From Streptomyces sp. Root1304 (GTDB lineage: Bacteria; Actinomycetota; Actinomycetes; Streptomycetales; Streptomycetaceae), in assembly GCF_001426405.1 (NCBI RefSeq), contig NZ_LMEP01000005.1:156720-190676 (forward strand): a DNA stretch of 33,957 nucleotides. Direction: 5' to 3'. The notes under the pieces were generated by a model that saw nothing but the letters and a program-made list of their open reading frames with translations, searched no databases and was not told where the DNA came from. Shown piece after piece: positions 23,502 through 32,194 of the stretch (within the stretch, counting starts at the first letter, position 1; each line of letters begins with the position of its first letter). The position numbers were made by a program, and so were the translations under genes.

Positions 23502-23966
23502 GGGGACCTCCCGGGTGGTGCCTGCCGACGTCACGTGCGTCGCTGCTTCCGCTAGTCGAGTGTGGCCTGCCCGGGTGCAGCCTGCCACTACCTTGCCGAG
23601 TTGCCCGGCGTGTCGGGCGTGGACCCTGGAACGCCGTTATGGCACGGTTACCGGATGGCTACGCGGAGTGACAGGCGGTCACTCTGTGCATCCGGCTTCC
23701 GTGCGGTGCCTCGGCGCCGCCGGTTCGAGTGCCGTTTCCGGCTCCCGCCCCTCGATCCGGGGCACCCGTGAAGGCGTCCGGACCCAGGGTTCGTCAATGT
23801 ACTCCATTCGGGCCACCTGGGTGGACCGGCGCGCCGCCCAACTTCTCGGGCTGTACGGGAGTTGAGTGTCCGCGATCTTCCCCCGTACGTGTCGCTCTTC
23901 ACAGAACCAGCAGAAACGGAACTATTCGCTTCGCCCATTTGTCCCTTCTGGGTGCAAGGCGAACGG
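23502..23966. promoter_or_regulatory. 465-base divergent region upstream of sepH
   Basis: I see no credible gene; the open frames have no ribosome site or family. It contains the perfect palindrome GAGTGAC-AGGCG-GTCACTC (23666-23684). The half nearest the Pro/Thr-rich protein gene is A/T-richer (23905-23945) and probably holds its promoter. Confidence 0.55.
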
Positions 23967-24878
23967 ATGAACCGTCAGGGGTTGGAGATGCGTCACAGGC
24001 CGAATACCGACACGGACGAGCCGGAGGAGAAGGAGGGCGGCAGGAGGAGGATCGACCTGAGTGTCGCTCAGGTCTCCGGCAGCGCCCTGGCCGCCGTCAT
24101 CGCCGCCAAGCTGGCCTCCACCCTCGGTGTGTACGGCACGATCCTGGGCGCCGGTGTGATCAGTGTCATCGCCACCTGCGGAGGTCCGCTCTTCCAGCAC
24201 CTTTTCCGCCGCACCGGCGAGCAGATGCGCGACGCGACCGCCGTCGGCAGGCCGAGGGCCCGTCAGGTGCCGTCCGTGCCGGGGCCGCCGGCCGACCGCA
24301 CCCTGATGCTCGGCACGGTTCCGGCGCCGCTCCCGGTGGACGAGGAGTTCGGCGCGGCGACCACCCACGGCACCCGTGTCCGGGGCTGGAAGCGCCCGGC
24401 CGTCGCCGCCGCGCTCGTCTTCGGCGTCACCATGGGCGGCATCACCACGTACGAGCTGGTCTCCGGCCAGGACTTCAGCGGGACCCAGGGGACGACCACC
24501 TTCGGGTCCGTCGTCCGGGGCGGCGGAAGCACCGGGCAGGAGGCGCCGGACGGGGACAAGGACCCCACGCCCGCGCCGACCGGATCGGCCGACGGCTCCG
24601 GCGCCGACACCCCGGGGACCGGAGGGACGCCGACCCCGGGCGACCGGGACTCCGGCCGGGACGGCACCGCCGACCCCTCGCCGGAGCCGACCCCCTCCGG
24701 CTCCGCCGACAGCGGGCCGACGCCCGCGCCGACACCGACCGGTCCGACCACCGGCCCCACGACGGAGCCGACCGCCCCGACAGGGGAGCCGACCGAGGGG
24801 ACCGGCGCGCCGGAGGCTCCGGCGGACCCGGCAGACCCGGCCCCGGCGGGAGCCGGAGCCGGCGCCGCGGCCGAGTGA
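23967..24878 (+). CDS. Actinomycete membrane protein with Pro/Thr/Gly-rich extracytoplasmic tail
   Basis: A 303-residue protein of unknown function. The first ~35 residues are charged and polar. A glycine/alanine hydrophobic stretch follows (VSGSALAAVIAAKLASTL to GAGVISVIATCGG, about 38-76), then a polar linker, a clear membrane helix (RPAVAAALVFGVTMGGITTY, about 152-171), and a tail of roughly 125 residues dominated by Pro, Thr, Gly, Ser and acidic residues with repeated TPTP/TGPTTGPT units, ending GAGAGAAAE. The tail is probably outside the membrane and disordered. The start is uncertain: ATG 23967 or ATG 23988 (GGAG too close). It sits between sepH and the flavoprotein gene in what I remember as conserved order. 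Confidence 0.82.
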   Translation: MNRQGLEMRHRPNTDTDEPEEKEGGRRRIDLSVAQVSGSALAAVIAAKLASTLGVYGTILGAGVISVIATCGGPLFQHLFRRTGEQMRDATAVGRPRARQVPSVPGPPADRTLMLGTVPAPLPVDEEFGAATTHGTRVRGWKRPAVAAALVFGVTMGGITTYELVSGQDFSGTQGTTTFGSVVRGGGSTGQEAPDGDKDPTPAPTGSADGSGADTPGTGGTPTPGDRDSGRDGTADPSPEPTPSGSADSGPTPAPTPTGPTTGPTTEPTAPTGEPTEGTGAPEAPADPADPAPAGAGAGAAAE

Positions 24879-24888
24879 CGGCCGGCCG

Positions 24889-26229
24889 TCAGTCGCCCAG
24901 GACGCGCCGAAGGTAGTCGTTGGCGAACAGCCGGTCCGGGTCGAGCCGGTCGCGCAGCGCCGTGAACTCGGCGAAGCGCGGGTAGACCTCGGAGAAGTAG
25001 GCGGCGTCGCGGGTGTGCACCTTGCCCCAGTGGGGGCGGCCCCCGTGCGCCGTCATGATGCGCTCCACCGCGGTGAAGTAGGCGTGGTGGGGCGTTCCCT
25101 TGTAGAGGTGGACGGCGATGTACGCGGTCTCCCGGCCGGAGGCCGTGGACAGCGCGATGTCGTCCGCCGGGGCGGTCCGCACCTCCACCGGGAAGCTCAC
25201 CTTGAGCGGCGAGCGCTCGACCATCGCCTTGACCTCGCGCAGCGCGGCGACCGCCGCCTCACGCGGAAGCGCGTACTCCATCTCCAGGAAGCGGACGCGG
25301 CGCGGAGACGTGAAGACCTTGTAAGGGATGTCGGTGTACGTACGGGCCGACAGGGCCCGGCTGGAGACCTTGGCGATCGAGGGGATGACCGGCGGGACGG
25401 CCCGGCCCAGCGAGCAGGCCACCTGGAAGAGGCCGTTGGAGAGCAGTTCGTCCTCGACCCAGCCGCCGATCCGGCCGGGGGGAGCGGCGGGGCCCGCGCT
25501 CCGGTTGTTGCGCTTGGTGTTGCAGTTGTCCGTGTGGGGGAACCAGTAGAACTCGAAGTGCTCGTTCTCCGCGTGCAGCGCGTCGAACTCCTCGGTGACC
25601 CGGTCGAAGGTCATCGGCTCCTCGCGCGCGGTGAGCAGGAAGACCGGCTCCACCGCGAAGGTGATCGCGGTGACCACGCCGAGGGCGCCGAGCCCGATCC
25701 GGGCGGCGGCGAAGACCTCCGGGTTCTCCTTCTCCGAACAGGTCATCAGCTCGCCGGAGGCCGTCACCAGCTCCAGCTCGCGGATCTGCGCGGCTATGGA
25801 GGCCGACTCGCGGCCGGTGCCGTGAGTGCCCGTCGAGGTGGCCCCGGCGACGGTCTGCTCCATGATGTCGCCCATGTTCGTGAGCGACAGGCCCTCCCGG
25901 GCCAGCGCCACGTTGAGCCGCTTGAGCGGGGTGCCGGACTCGACCGTGACGGTCATCGCCTCGCGGTCGATCCGCCGGATCCCGGTCAGCAGGCCCGGCC
26001 GGATCAGGACGCCGTCGGTGGCCGCGATCGAGGTGAAGGAGTGGCCGGTGCCGACCGTCTTCACCCGCAGCCCGTCCCGGGCCGCCCGGCGGACCGCCTC
26101 GGCGAGCTCCTCGGCCGAGGCCGGACTCACCTCCCGCACGGGGCGGGACGTGACGTTCCCCGCCCAGTTACGCCACGGGCTGTTCGCCGTCCTGGTGCTG
26201 CCCGACCCCGCTGTTGTCGTCCCGCTCAC
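24889..26229 (-). CDS. FAD-linked aldonolactone/alditol oxidase-like oxidoreductase
   Basis: The 446 residues match the vanillyl-alcohol-oxidase superfamily branch with L-gulono-, D-arabinono-lactone and alditol oxidases. The FAD-binding PCMH domain (about 25-200) contains KTVGTGHSFTSIA, whose H63 is the expected covalent flavin attachment site, and then the GATSTGTHGTG loop. The C-terminal ALO domain ends with the conserved GGRPHWGKVHTRDA and FANDYLRRVLGD. It uses O2 or another acceptor to oxidise a sugar alcohol or lactone. The start GTG 26227-26229 has GGGAGGGG just upstream; it lies inside the upstream MFS gene, giving a 62-base overlap and implying coupled translation. Confidence 0.92.
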   Translation of the reverse strand: MSGTTTAGSGSTRTANSPWRNWAGNVTSRPVREVSPASAEELAEAVRRAARDGLRVKTVGTGHSFTSIAATDGVLIRPGLLTGIRRIDREAMTVTVESGTPLKRLNVALAREGLSLTNMGDIMEQTVAGATSTGTHGTGRESASIAAQIRELELVTASGELMTCSEKENPEVFAAARIGLGALGVVTAITFAVEPVFLLTAREEPMTFDRVTEEFDALHAENEHFEFYWFPHTDNCNTKRNNRSAGPAAPPGRIGGWVEDELLSNGLFQVACSLGRAVPPVIPSIAKVSSRALSARTYTDIPYKVFTSPRRVRFLEMEYALPREAAVAALREVKAMVERSPLKVSFPVEVRTAPADDIALSTASGRETAYIAVHLYKGTPHHAYFTAVERIMTAHGGRPHWGKVHTRDAAYFSEVYPRFAEFTALRDRLDPDRLFANDYLRRVLGD

Positions 26230-27430
26230 GCTGCCCCTCCCGGTTCGGTGCCGGCCTGCGCAGCCGGCGATGTCCGAGGAGACCCACCGCGACCGCGACC
26301 GCACCCGAGACGACGGGCACCACGTACCCCGCCTCGGCCCCCGACGCGTCGACCACCATGCCGGCGGCCGAGGAGCCGAGCGCCACGCCGACCGCGAGCC
26401 CGGTACCCGTCCAGGTCATGCCCTCGGTCAGCTTGGTGCGCGGTACGTGCGCTTCGACGAGGGCCATGGTGGTCACCATCGTCGGTGCGATGGACAGGCC
26501 CGCGACAAAGAGCGCCACGGCCAGCAACGGCAAGTTCCCGGCCAGTAGGAGGGGGATCATACTCACGGCCATCGCGCAGATGCCCAGGAGCCACCTGCGG
26601 GACGCCTCGCCCTTGAGGTGGAGCAGCCCGAAGACGGCGCCGGCCAGGCCGGACCCGAGCGCGTAGACGGCCAGAACCAGACTGGCGGCGGCCTTCTTTC
26701 CCTGCTCCTCGGCGAACGCCACGGTCACCACGTCGATCGAGCCGAAGATGGCGCCGGTGGCGACGAAGGCCAGGGCCAGCACCTGGAGTCCGGGGGAGCG
26801 GAGCGCGGACGTGCTGCGCCCGCCGTCCCGGGGGTGGGGAGCCGGTTCGGTGGCGCGCTGCGAGGTCAGCCAGAAGACGCCGATGGCCAGGAACACCCCG
26901 GCGAACAGCGGACCGGCCTCGGGGAACCAGGTCGTCGAGAGGCCGATCGAGAGGATCGGGCCGAAGACGAAGCAGACCTCGTCGACGATCGACTCCCAGG
27001 AGTACGCCGTGTGCAGCCGCCGCCCGTCGCCCCGGTAGATCGCGGCCCAGCGGGAGCGGGTCATCGCCCCGACGCTCGGGACACAGCCGACCAGGGCCGT
27101 GAAGACGAAGAACGTCCAGTCGGGGGCGTCCTGCTGCACGCAGAGCAGGAGTCCGGCCGCCGCCGCGAGCGAGACCAGGGTGAAGGGGCGGAGGACCTTG
27201 CGCTGTCCGTACTGGTCGACGAGCCGGGAGACCAGCGGGCCGAGGACCGCCGCGGACGCCGCGAGCGTCGCGGACAGGGCGCCGGCCAGCCCGTACCGGC
27301 CGGTGACCTGGGAGATCATCGTCACGATGCCGATGCCCATCATCGACAGGGGCATCCGGCCGAGGAGTCCGGCGACGGAGAACAGGGTGGAGCCGGGCGC
27401 CTCGAAGATCGCGCGGTAGGGACTGGGCAA
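26168..27430 (-). CDS. MFS transporter
   Basis: A 420-residue 12-helix major facilitator. The N-terminus LPSPYRAIFEAPG leads into the first helix, FSVAGLLGRMPLSMMGIGIVTMI. RLVDQYGQRKVL matches the loop 2-3 motif A, and a charged linker HPRDGGRSTSA separates two six-helix halves. I start at TTG 27428-27430 (GGAGA upstream), which gives the family-like start; a GTG at 27491-27493 would add 21 low-complexity residues. The C-terminal tail is hydrophilic and extends 62 bases past the start of the downstream oxidase gene. Transporter and oxidase are therefore an operon, and the transported solute may be the oxidase's sugar-like substrate. It is divergent from the ferrochelatase gene. Confidence 0.9.
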   Translation of the reverse strand: MPSPYRAIFEAPGSTLFSVAGLLGRMPLSMMGIGIVTMISQVTGRYGLAGALSATLAASAAVLGPLVSRLVDQYGQRKVLRPFTLVSLAAAAGLLLCVQQDAPDWTFFVFTALVGCVPSVGAMTRSRWAAIYRGDGRRLHTAYSWESIVDEVCFVFGPILSIGLSTTWFPEAGPLFAGVFLAIGVFWLTSQRATEPAPHPRDGGRSTSALRSPGLQVLALAFVATGAIFGSIDVVTVAFAEEQGKKAAASLVLAVYALGSGLAGAVFGLLHLKGEASRRWLLGICAMAVSMIPLLLAGNLPLLAVALFVAGLSIAPTMVTTMALVEAHVPRTKLTEGMTWTGTGLAVGVALGSSAAGMVVDASGAEAGYVVPVVSGAVAVAVGLLGHRRLRRPAPNREGQRERDDNSGVGQHQDGEQPVA

Positions 27431-27615
27431 GGGGGTCTCCGGATCTCCGCGTGGGGGCGCGGCTTCCGTGCGGCCGCCCGAGCGGGCGCCCACACGTGTA
27501 ATTAAGAGCTAAAGCCTACGGGGTTGAACTGGATGAGTCATCCCCATTTTTCGGACGCGCGCGGCCGGACGGGCCGCGCCGACCGCCGTCGGAGGCGGGT
27601 GGGAGGATCGGTGCC

Positions 27616-28743
27616 ATGTCCGATCAGCACGATCCCGCCCCGTACGACGCCCTGCTGCTGCTCTCCTTCGGCGGCCCCGAGGGTCCGGACGACGTGGTCC
27701 CGTTCCTGGAGAACGTGACGCGCGGCCGCGGCATCCCGAAGGAACGGCTCAAGGAAGTGGGGCAGCACTACTTCCTCTTCGGCGGCGTCTCCCCGATCAA
27801 CGACCAGAACCGCGCGCTCCTCGACGCCCTGCGCACGGACTTCGCGGAGTCCGGCCTCGGCCTGCCGGTCTACTGGGGGAACCGGAACTGGGCCCCCTAC
27901 CTCACCGACACCCTCCGCGAGATGATCACCGACGGGCGGCGCCACATCGCCGTCCTCGCCACCAGCGCGTACGCCTCCTACTCCGGCTGCCGCCAGTACC
28001 GCGAGAACCTCGCCGACGCGCTCGCCACCCTGGAGGCGGAGGGCCTCCCGCTGCCCCGGGTCGACAAGCTCCGGCACTACTTCAACCACCCCGGCTTCGT
28101 CGAGCCCATGATCGAGGGCGTCCTCGCCGCCCTCGACGAGCTCGACCCGGCCGTCCGCGACGGCGCCCACCTCGCCTTCACGACCCACTCCATCCCCGAG
28201 TCCGCAGCCGACACCTCCGGACCGGTCACCGAGCACGGCGAGGGCGGGGCCTACGTCCGCCAGCACCTTGACGTGGCACGGGTGATCGCCGACGCGGTCA
28301 CGGCGGCCACCGGGACCGAGCACCCCTGGAAGCTCGTCTACCAGTCCCGCAGCGGCGCCCCCCACATCCCGTGGCTGGAGCCCGACATCTGCGACCACCT
28401 GGAGGAGCTGCACGGCGCCGGCGTCCCCGCGGCCGTCATGGTCCCGATCGGCTTCGTCTCCGACCACATGGAGGTCCTCTACGACCTCGACACCGAGGCC
28501 ACGGCCAAGGCCGCCGCACTCGGACTGCCCGTCCGGCGCTCCGCGACCGTCGGCGCCGACCCGCGCTTCGCCGCCGCCGTCCGCGAACTCGTCCTGGAGC
28601 GGGCCGCGGCCGAGCGCGGGACCCGGGCCGAGCGGTGCGCGCTCGGCGCCCTCGGCCCCTCCCACGACCTGTGCCCGATCGGCTGCTGCCCGGCCAGGGC
28701 GGAGCGTCCCGCCGCCGCCGGAGCCGACAGCCCGTACGCCTGA
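27616..28743 (+). CDS. hemH: Coproporphyrin ferrochelatase
   Basis: Inserts Fe(II) into coproporphyrin III in the actinobacterial heme pathway (also named cpfC). The 375 residues contain [15 protein letters not shown] (13-27), GGVSPIND, the catalytic His in [10 protein letters not shown] (H191) and the metal-side Glu in [16 protein letters not shown] (E286). Cysteines C125 (SGCRQY), C341, C353, C357 and C358 (CPIGCC) match the set that holds a [2Fe-2S] cluster in actinobacterial enzymes. It ends nine bases before the inositol monophosphatase start, so the two are co-transcribed. It is divergent from the MFS gene across 185 bases that contain a short palindrome ACACGTGT (27492-27499) but no recognised heme or iron box. 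Confidence 0.96.
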   Translation: MSDQHDPAPYDALLLLSFGGPEGPDDVVPFLENVTRGRGIPKERLKEVGQHYFLFGGVSPINDQNRALLDALRTDFAESGLGLPVYWGNRNWAPYLTDTLREMITDGRRHIAVLATSAYASYSGCRQYRENLADALATLEAEGLPLPRVDKLRHYFNHPGFVEPMIEGVLAALDELDPAVRDGAHLAFTTHSIPESAADTSGPVTEHGEGGAYVRQHLDVARVIADAVTAATGTEHPWKLVYQSRSGAPHIPWLEPDICDHLEELHGAGVPAAVMVPIGFVSDHMEVLYDLDTEATAKAAALGLPVRRSATVGADPRFAAAVRELVLERAAAERGTRAERCALGALGPSHDLCPIGCCPARAERPAAAGADSPYA

Positions 28744-28752
28744 GGAGACCTC

Positions 28753-29583
28753 GTGACCGACCCGCTCACGACGCACTCGCGTCCCGAAGACCCGCTGCTC
28801 GCCGAACTGCTCGGCCTCGCCCTGGAGGCGGCCCGCCGCGCCGGAGCGCTGCTGCGCGACGGCAGGCCCGACGACCTCGCCGTGGCCAGGACCAAGTCCA
28901 GCGCCGTCGACGTGGTCACCGAGATGGACATCGCCGCCGAGAAGCTGATCACCGGCTTCCTCGCCGAGCACCGCCCGGCCGACGGCTTCCTCGGCGAGGA
29001 GGGCGCGTCGAGCCCCGGCACCAGCGGCGTCCGCTGGGTCATCGACCCGCTCGACGGCACCGTGAACTACCTGTACGGCCTGCCCACCTGGGCCGTCTCC
29101 ATCGCCGCCGAACGCGACGGCGAGACCGTCGTCGGCGTCGTGGAGGCCCCGATGCGCGGCGAGACGTACCGGGCGGTCCTCGGCGGCGGCGCGTACGCGG
29201 GGGACCGGCGCCTCGCCGTCCGCCCCTCGCCCGTCCTCGACGAGGCACTCCTCGGCACGGGCTTCGGATACCTCCGGGACCGGCGCGCCCATCAGGCGGA
29301 GATCGCCCGGCGGGTGATCCCGCTCGTCCGCGACATCCGCCGGGGCGGCTCGGCCGCCATCGACCTCTGCGATGTCGCCGCGGGCCGGCTCGACGCCTAC
29401 TACGAGCGCGGCCTGAACCCCTGGGACCTCGCCGCCGGCGCCCTGATCGCCCGCGAGGCCGGCGCCCTGACCGGAGGCCGCCCGGGGGAGCCGGAGTCGG
29501 GAGAACTGACCCTGGCCGCCTCCCCGGGCCTCTTCGCACCCCTCCAGGGCCTCCTGGAGGAACTGGGCGCCTGGCACGACTAG
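28753..29583 (+). CDS. Inositol monophosphatase-family phosphatase
   Basis: A Mg-dependent, Li-sensitive-type phosphatase of 276 residues. Metal-binding motifs are in order: FLGEEGAS (E82/E83), WVIDPLDGTVNY (D98, D101) and LNPWDLAAGALIAREAGA (D225). The start GTG 28753 has GAGGAGA six bases upstream. It may hydrolyse myo-inositol 1-phosphate, or other phosphates such as histidinol phosphate or PAP, since these are hard to tell apart by motif. It is co-transcribed with hemH and followed by a strong terminator hairpin. Confidence 0.92.
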   Translation: MTDPLTTHSRPEDPLLAELLGLALEAARRAGALLRDGRPDDLAVARTKSSAVDVVTEMDIAAEKLITGFLAEHRPADGFLGEEGASSPGTSGVRWVIDPLDGTVNYLYGLPTWAVSIAAERDGETVVGVVEAPMRGETYRAVLGGGAYAGDRRLAVRPSPVLDEALLGTGFGYLRDRRAHQAEIARRVIPLVRDIRRGGSAAIDLCDVAAGRLDAYYERGLNPWDLAAGALIAREAGALTGGRPGEPESGELTLAASPGLFAPLQGLLEELGAWHD

Positions 29584-29602
29584 CGGGCCCGGCGACGGAC
29601 GC

Positions 29603-29643
29603 GCGAGGGCCCCGGAGCCGGGATACGGCGCCGGGGCCCTCGC
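29603..29643. terminator. Bidirectional terminator after the monophosphatase gene
   Basis: GCGAGGGCCCCGG (29603-29615) pairs perfectly with CCGGGGCCCTCGC (29631-29643) across a 15-base loop. It serves the rightward operon and perhaps the leftward 57-aa gene. The rest of the gap to 29750 shows no gene. Confidence 0.85.
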
Positions 29644-29750
29644 ACGCGTGCGGGATCGGGAATGCGGATTCGGGAACGGGAACGGCTCGAAGCGGTGCGG
29701 GTGAGACGGTCTGGACGGCCCTACGGGCGCCCGGCGGGCGGTACGACGGG

Positions 29751-29924
29751 TCAGAGACCCGCCGCGGCGACCTCCACGCCGTGCTCGGCGGCCAGCCGGT
29801 GCAGGTCCTCCAGCTCCGCCTGCTCGACCTCCGCCAAGTAGTCGTCGCCCGTCTCACGAGCCCGCGTGAGGTCCGTCTGCGTGGTCCTGATGCGGTGCAG
29901 CAGTCCTGCGGTGAAAGCGTCCAT
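29751..29924 (-). CDS. Small conserved 57-aa helical protein
   Basis: It starts at ATG 29922-29924 with GAGGGGG six bases upstream. The product MDAFTAGLLHRIRTTQTDLT continues as one amphipathic, charged helix (RARETGDDYLAEVEQAELEDLHRLAAEHG) with heptad-like Leu spacing, suggesting a short coiled coil. It has no signal peptide or metal motif, and its function is unknown. It is convergent with the monophosphatase gene and divergent from cutR. A longer reading from upstream starts adds Pro/Arg-rich sequence and is less likely. I recall a small gene at this place in other Streptomyces, which supports reality. Confidence 0.75.
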   Translation of the reverse strand: MDAFTAGLLHRIRTTQTDLTRARETGDDYLAEVEQAELEDLHRLAAEHGVEVAAAGL

Positions 29925-30297
29925 CGTGCGCCCCCTCGTCATGGGTCCGGTGGCACGGGGATGTGCCGAGGGTGGGTGGATCACACGCTGCGGTCTCTGG
30001 GGGACAGAGAGCGGTAGGTGGCGCGCCACATACAGGGCGTGATCACGGGGTGTGCAGTCGTCCTCCCCAACCCCTTCCTCAGAGAAACCTCAACTGGCCC
30101 GGAATTCCGGTGAATTCTTCGGGACCGGCCACGCGCCCCCGTGCGCGCCCTCGCCGTCGCCCACCCGTCCCGGGGCCCCGCACCGCCGCCTTACAGCCGG
30201 TTTACGCGCGTACGGGGCAGGATGGACACGCACAGTCAGTGCTCGGATTTCAGCCGGTCCGCCTCCGGACCGCAGCTCAAGGGGAAGGATGTACGAC
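29925..30297. promoter_or_regulatory. 373-base region upstream of cutR
   Basis: No gene is seen. It holds a 12-base palindrome GTGGCGCGCCAC (30018-30029), a hairpin TCTCTG/CAGAGA (29994-30010) and an A/T-richer stretch around 30100-30125. The cutR promoter should lie here, but -10/-35 elements are not clear. Confidence 0.45.
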
Positions 30298-30951
30298 GTG
30301 CGCGTACTCGTCGTCGAGGACGAGCAGCTGCTCGCCGATGCGGTGGCCACCGGACTGCGCCGGGAGGCCATGGCCGTCGACGTCGTGTACGACGGCGCCG
30401 CGGCCCTGGAGCGGGTCGGGGTGAACGACTACGACGTCGTCGTCCTCGACCGCGACCTCCCCCTCGTCCACGGTGACGACGTCTGCCGCAAGATCGTGGA
30501 GCTGGGCATGCCCACCCGCGTCCTGATGCTCACCGCCTCCGGCGACGTCAGCGACCGCGTCGAGGGCCTGGAGCTCGGCGCGGACGACTACCTCCCCAAG
30601 CCCTTCGCCTTCACCGAGCTCACCGCGCGCGTACGGGCCCTCGGCCGTCGTACGAGCGTGCCGCTGCCTCCCGTCCTGGAGCGCGCCGGCATCAAGCTCG
30701 ACCCGAACCGCCGCGAGGTCTTCCGCGAGGGCAAGGAGGTCCAGCTCGCGCCGAAGGAGTTCGCCGTCCTGGAGGTCCTCATGCGCAGCGAGGGCGCCGT
30801 CGTCTCCGCCGAGCAGCTCCTGGAGAAGGCCTGGGACGAGAACACGGACCCGTTCACCAACGTCGTCCGGGTCACCGTCATGACCCTGCGCCGCAAGCTC
30901 GGCGAGCCGCCGGTCATCGTCACGGTCCCCGGCTCCGGGTACCGGATCTGA
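30298..30951 (+). CDS. cutR: Two-component response regulator CutR
   Basis: An OmpR-family response regulator of 217 residues. The receiver domain (1-115) has the acidic pocket VVEDE (5-9), phospho-acceptor D51 in VVVLDRDLP, T79 and K101 in YLPKPF. The C-terminal winged helix (about 125-217) includes VQLAPKEFAVLEVLM and ends VTVPGSGYRI. I start at GTG 30298, which gives RVLVVEDE near the N-terminus and the 217-residue length I remember for S. lividans CutR; ATG 30289 would add MYD. It is four bases upstream of cutS and pairs with it. In Streptomyces CutRS has been linked to secreted-protein quality control and to repression of antibiotic production. Confidence 0.95.
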   Translation: MRVLVVEDEQLLADAVATGLRREAMAVDVVYDGAAALERVGVNDYDVVVLDRDLPLVHGDDVCRKIVELGMPTRVLMLTASGDVSDRVEGLELGADDYLPKPFAFTELTARVRALGRRTSVPLPPVLERAGIKLDPNRREVFREGKEVQLAPKEFAVLEVLMRSEGAVVSAEQLLEKAWDENTDPFTNVVRVTVMTLRRKLGEPPVIVTVPGSGYRI

Positions 30952-30955
30952 CCCG

Positions 30956-32194
30956 ATGGCCACCACCCCCGCGCCGCATCCCCAGGCGCCCCCGAAACCG
31001 ACCTGGGACCCCAGGGACCCGGTCCGCCCGCTGCTCCGCCCGACGATCCGGATACGGCTCACCCTGCTGTACGGCGGGATGTTCCTGATCGCGGGCATCC
31101 TGCTGCTCTCGATCATCTACCTGTTCACCGCCCAGGCCCTCACGGACAGCGTCTCCGAGCTGCCCTTCAAGGTCGTCGAGGGCAAGGTCCAGCCGACCAC
31201 CTCCTGGTGCCAGCTGCCCGTGCAGGGCACCGGGGAGCAGCTCAACGAGGCCGTCTCCGTCTGCCTCCGCCACCAGAGCGACCTCGCTCTGGAGGATCTG
31301 CTGCGCCGCTCCCTCTTCGCCCTGCTCGGCATGAGCATCATCGCCTTCGCCTTCGGCTACGCCATGGCGGGACGGGTGCTCTCCCCGCTCGGCCGGATCA
31401 CCCGGACCGCCCGCCAGGTGGCCGGCTCCGACCTGTCCCGGCGGATCGAGCTGGACGGCCCCGACGACGAGCTGAAGGAGCTCGCCGACACCTTCGACGA
31501 GATGCTGGACCGCCTGGAGCGGGCCTTCACCGCCCAGCAGCGGTTCGTCGCGAACGCCTCGCACGAGCTGCGGACCCCGCTCGCGATCAACCGCACCCTC
31601 CTGGAGGTCCACCTCTCGGACCCGGCGGCGCCGGTGGAGCTCCAGCAGCTCGGCAAGACCCTGCTCGCCACCAACGAGCGCAGCGAACAGCTCGTCGAGG
31701 GCCTGCTGCTGCTCGCCCGGAGCGACAACCAGATCGTCGAGCGCAAGCCCGTCGACCTGGCCGAGGTCGCCTCGCGGGGCGTGGACCAGGTGCGCTCCGA
31801 GGCCGAGGCCAAGGGGGTCGAGATCAGGGGCGAGCGCGAGCCGGCGGTCGTCCAGGGCAACGGCGTCCTGCTGGAGCGGATCGCGCTGAACCTGCTCCAG
31901 AACGCCGTCCGGTACAACGTGCCGGAGGGAGGCTGGGTGGAGGTCCTCACCGAGGTCAAGGACGGCCAGGCGGTCCTGGTCGTCTCGAACACGGGACCGG
32001 TGGTCCCCGCGTACGAGATCGACAACCTCTTCGAGCCCTTCCGGCGGCTCCGGCAGGAGCGGACCGGCAGCGACAAGGGCGTCGGCCTCGGCCTGTCGAT
32101 CGCCAGATCCGTGGCCCGCGCGCACGGCGGCCGTATCATCGCGGAGCCCCGCGAGGGGGGCGGTCTCGTGATGCGCGTCACTCTGCCGATCTGA
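30956..32194 (+). CDS. cutS: Sensor histidine kinase CutS
   Basis: A 412-residue membrane sensor kinase. Helix 1 is at about 36-61 and helix 2 at about 119-140 (FALLGMSIIAFAFGYAMAG). Between them is a short extracytoplasmic sensor of about 57 residues holding exactly two cysteines, C85 and C103. A HAMP linker (about 141-195) follows, then the H-box FVANASHELRTPLA with phospho-acceptor H203, the N-box LLQNAVRYN, a G1-like SNTGPVVP with Asn in the usual Asp place, and GVGLGLSIARS. The cysteine pair is suited to redox sensing, as I recall being proposed for CutS. It forms an operon with cutR. Confidence 0.95.
   Translation: MATTPAPHPQAPPKPTWDPRDPVRPLLRPTIRIRLTLLYGGMFLIAGILLLSIIYLFTAQALTDSVSELPFKVVEGKVQPTTSWCQLPVQGTGEQLNEAVSVCLRHQSDLALEDLLRRSLFALLGMSIIAFAFGYAMAGRVLSPLGRITRTARQVAGSDLSRRIELDGPDDELKELADTFDEMLDRLERAFTAQQRFVANASHELRTPLAINRTLLEVHLSDPAAPVELQQLGKTLLATNERSEQLVEGLLLLARSDNQIVERKPVDLAEVASRGVDQVRSEAEAKGVEIRGEREPAVVQGNGVLLERIALNLLQNAVRYNVPEGGWVEVLTEVKDGQAVLVVSNTGPVVPAYEIDNLFEPFRRLRQERTGSDKGVGLGLSIARSVARAHGGRIIAEPREGGGLVMRVTLPI

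Noticed and set aside
23862..23966. Earlier starts for the Pro/Thr-rich membrane protein
   Set aside because: TTG 23862 and GTG 23889 have no properly spaced ribosome site and the added residues do not look like a signal peptide.
27431..27493. Longer MFS start at GTG 27491-27493
   Set aside because: It adds 21 Gly/Arg/Pro-rich residues not typical of the family; the TTG start has GGAGA upstream and gives a family-like N-terminus.
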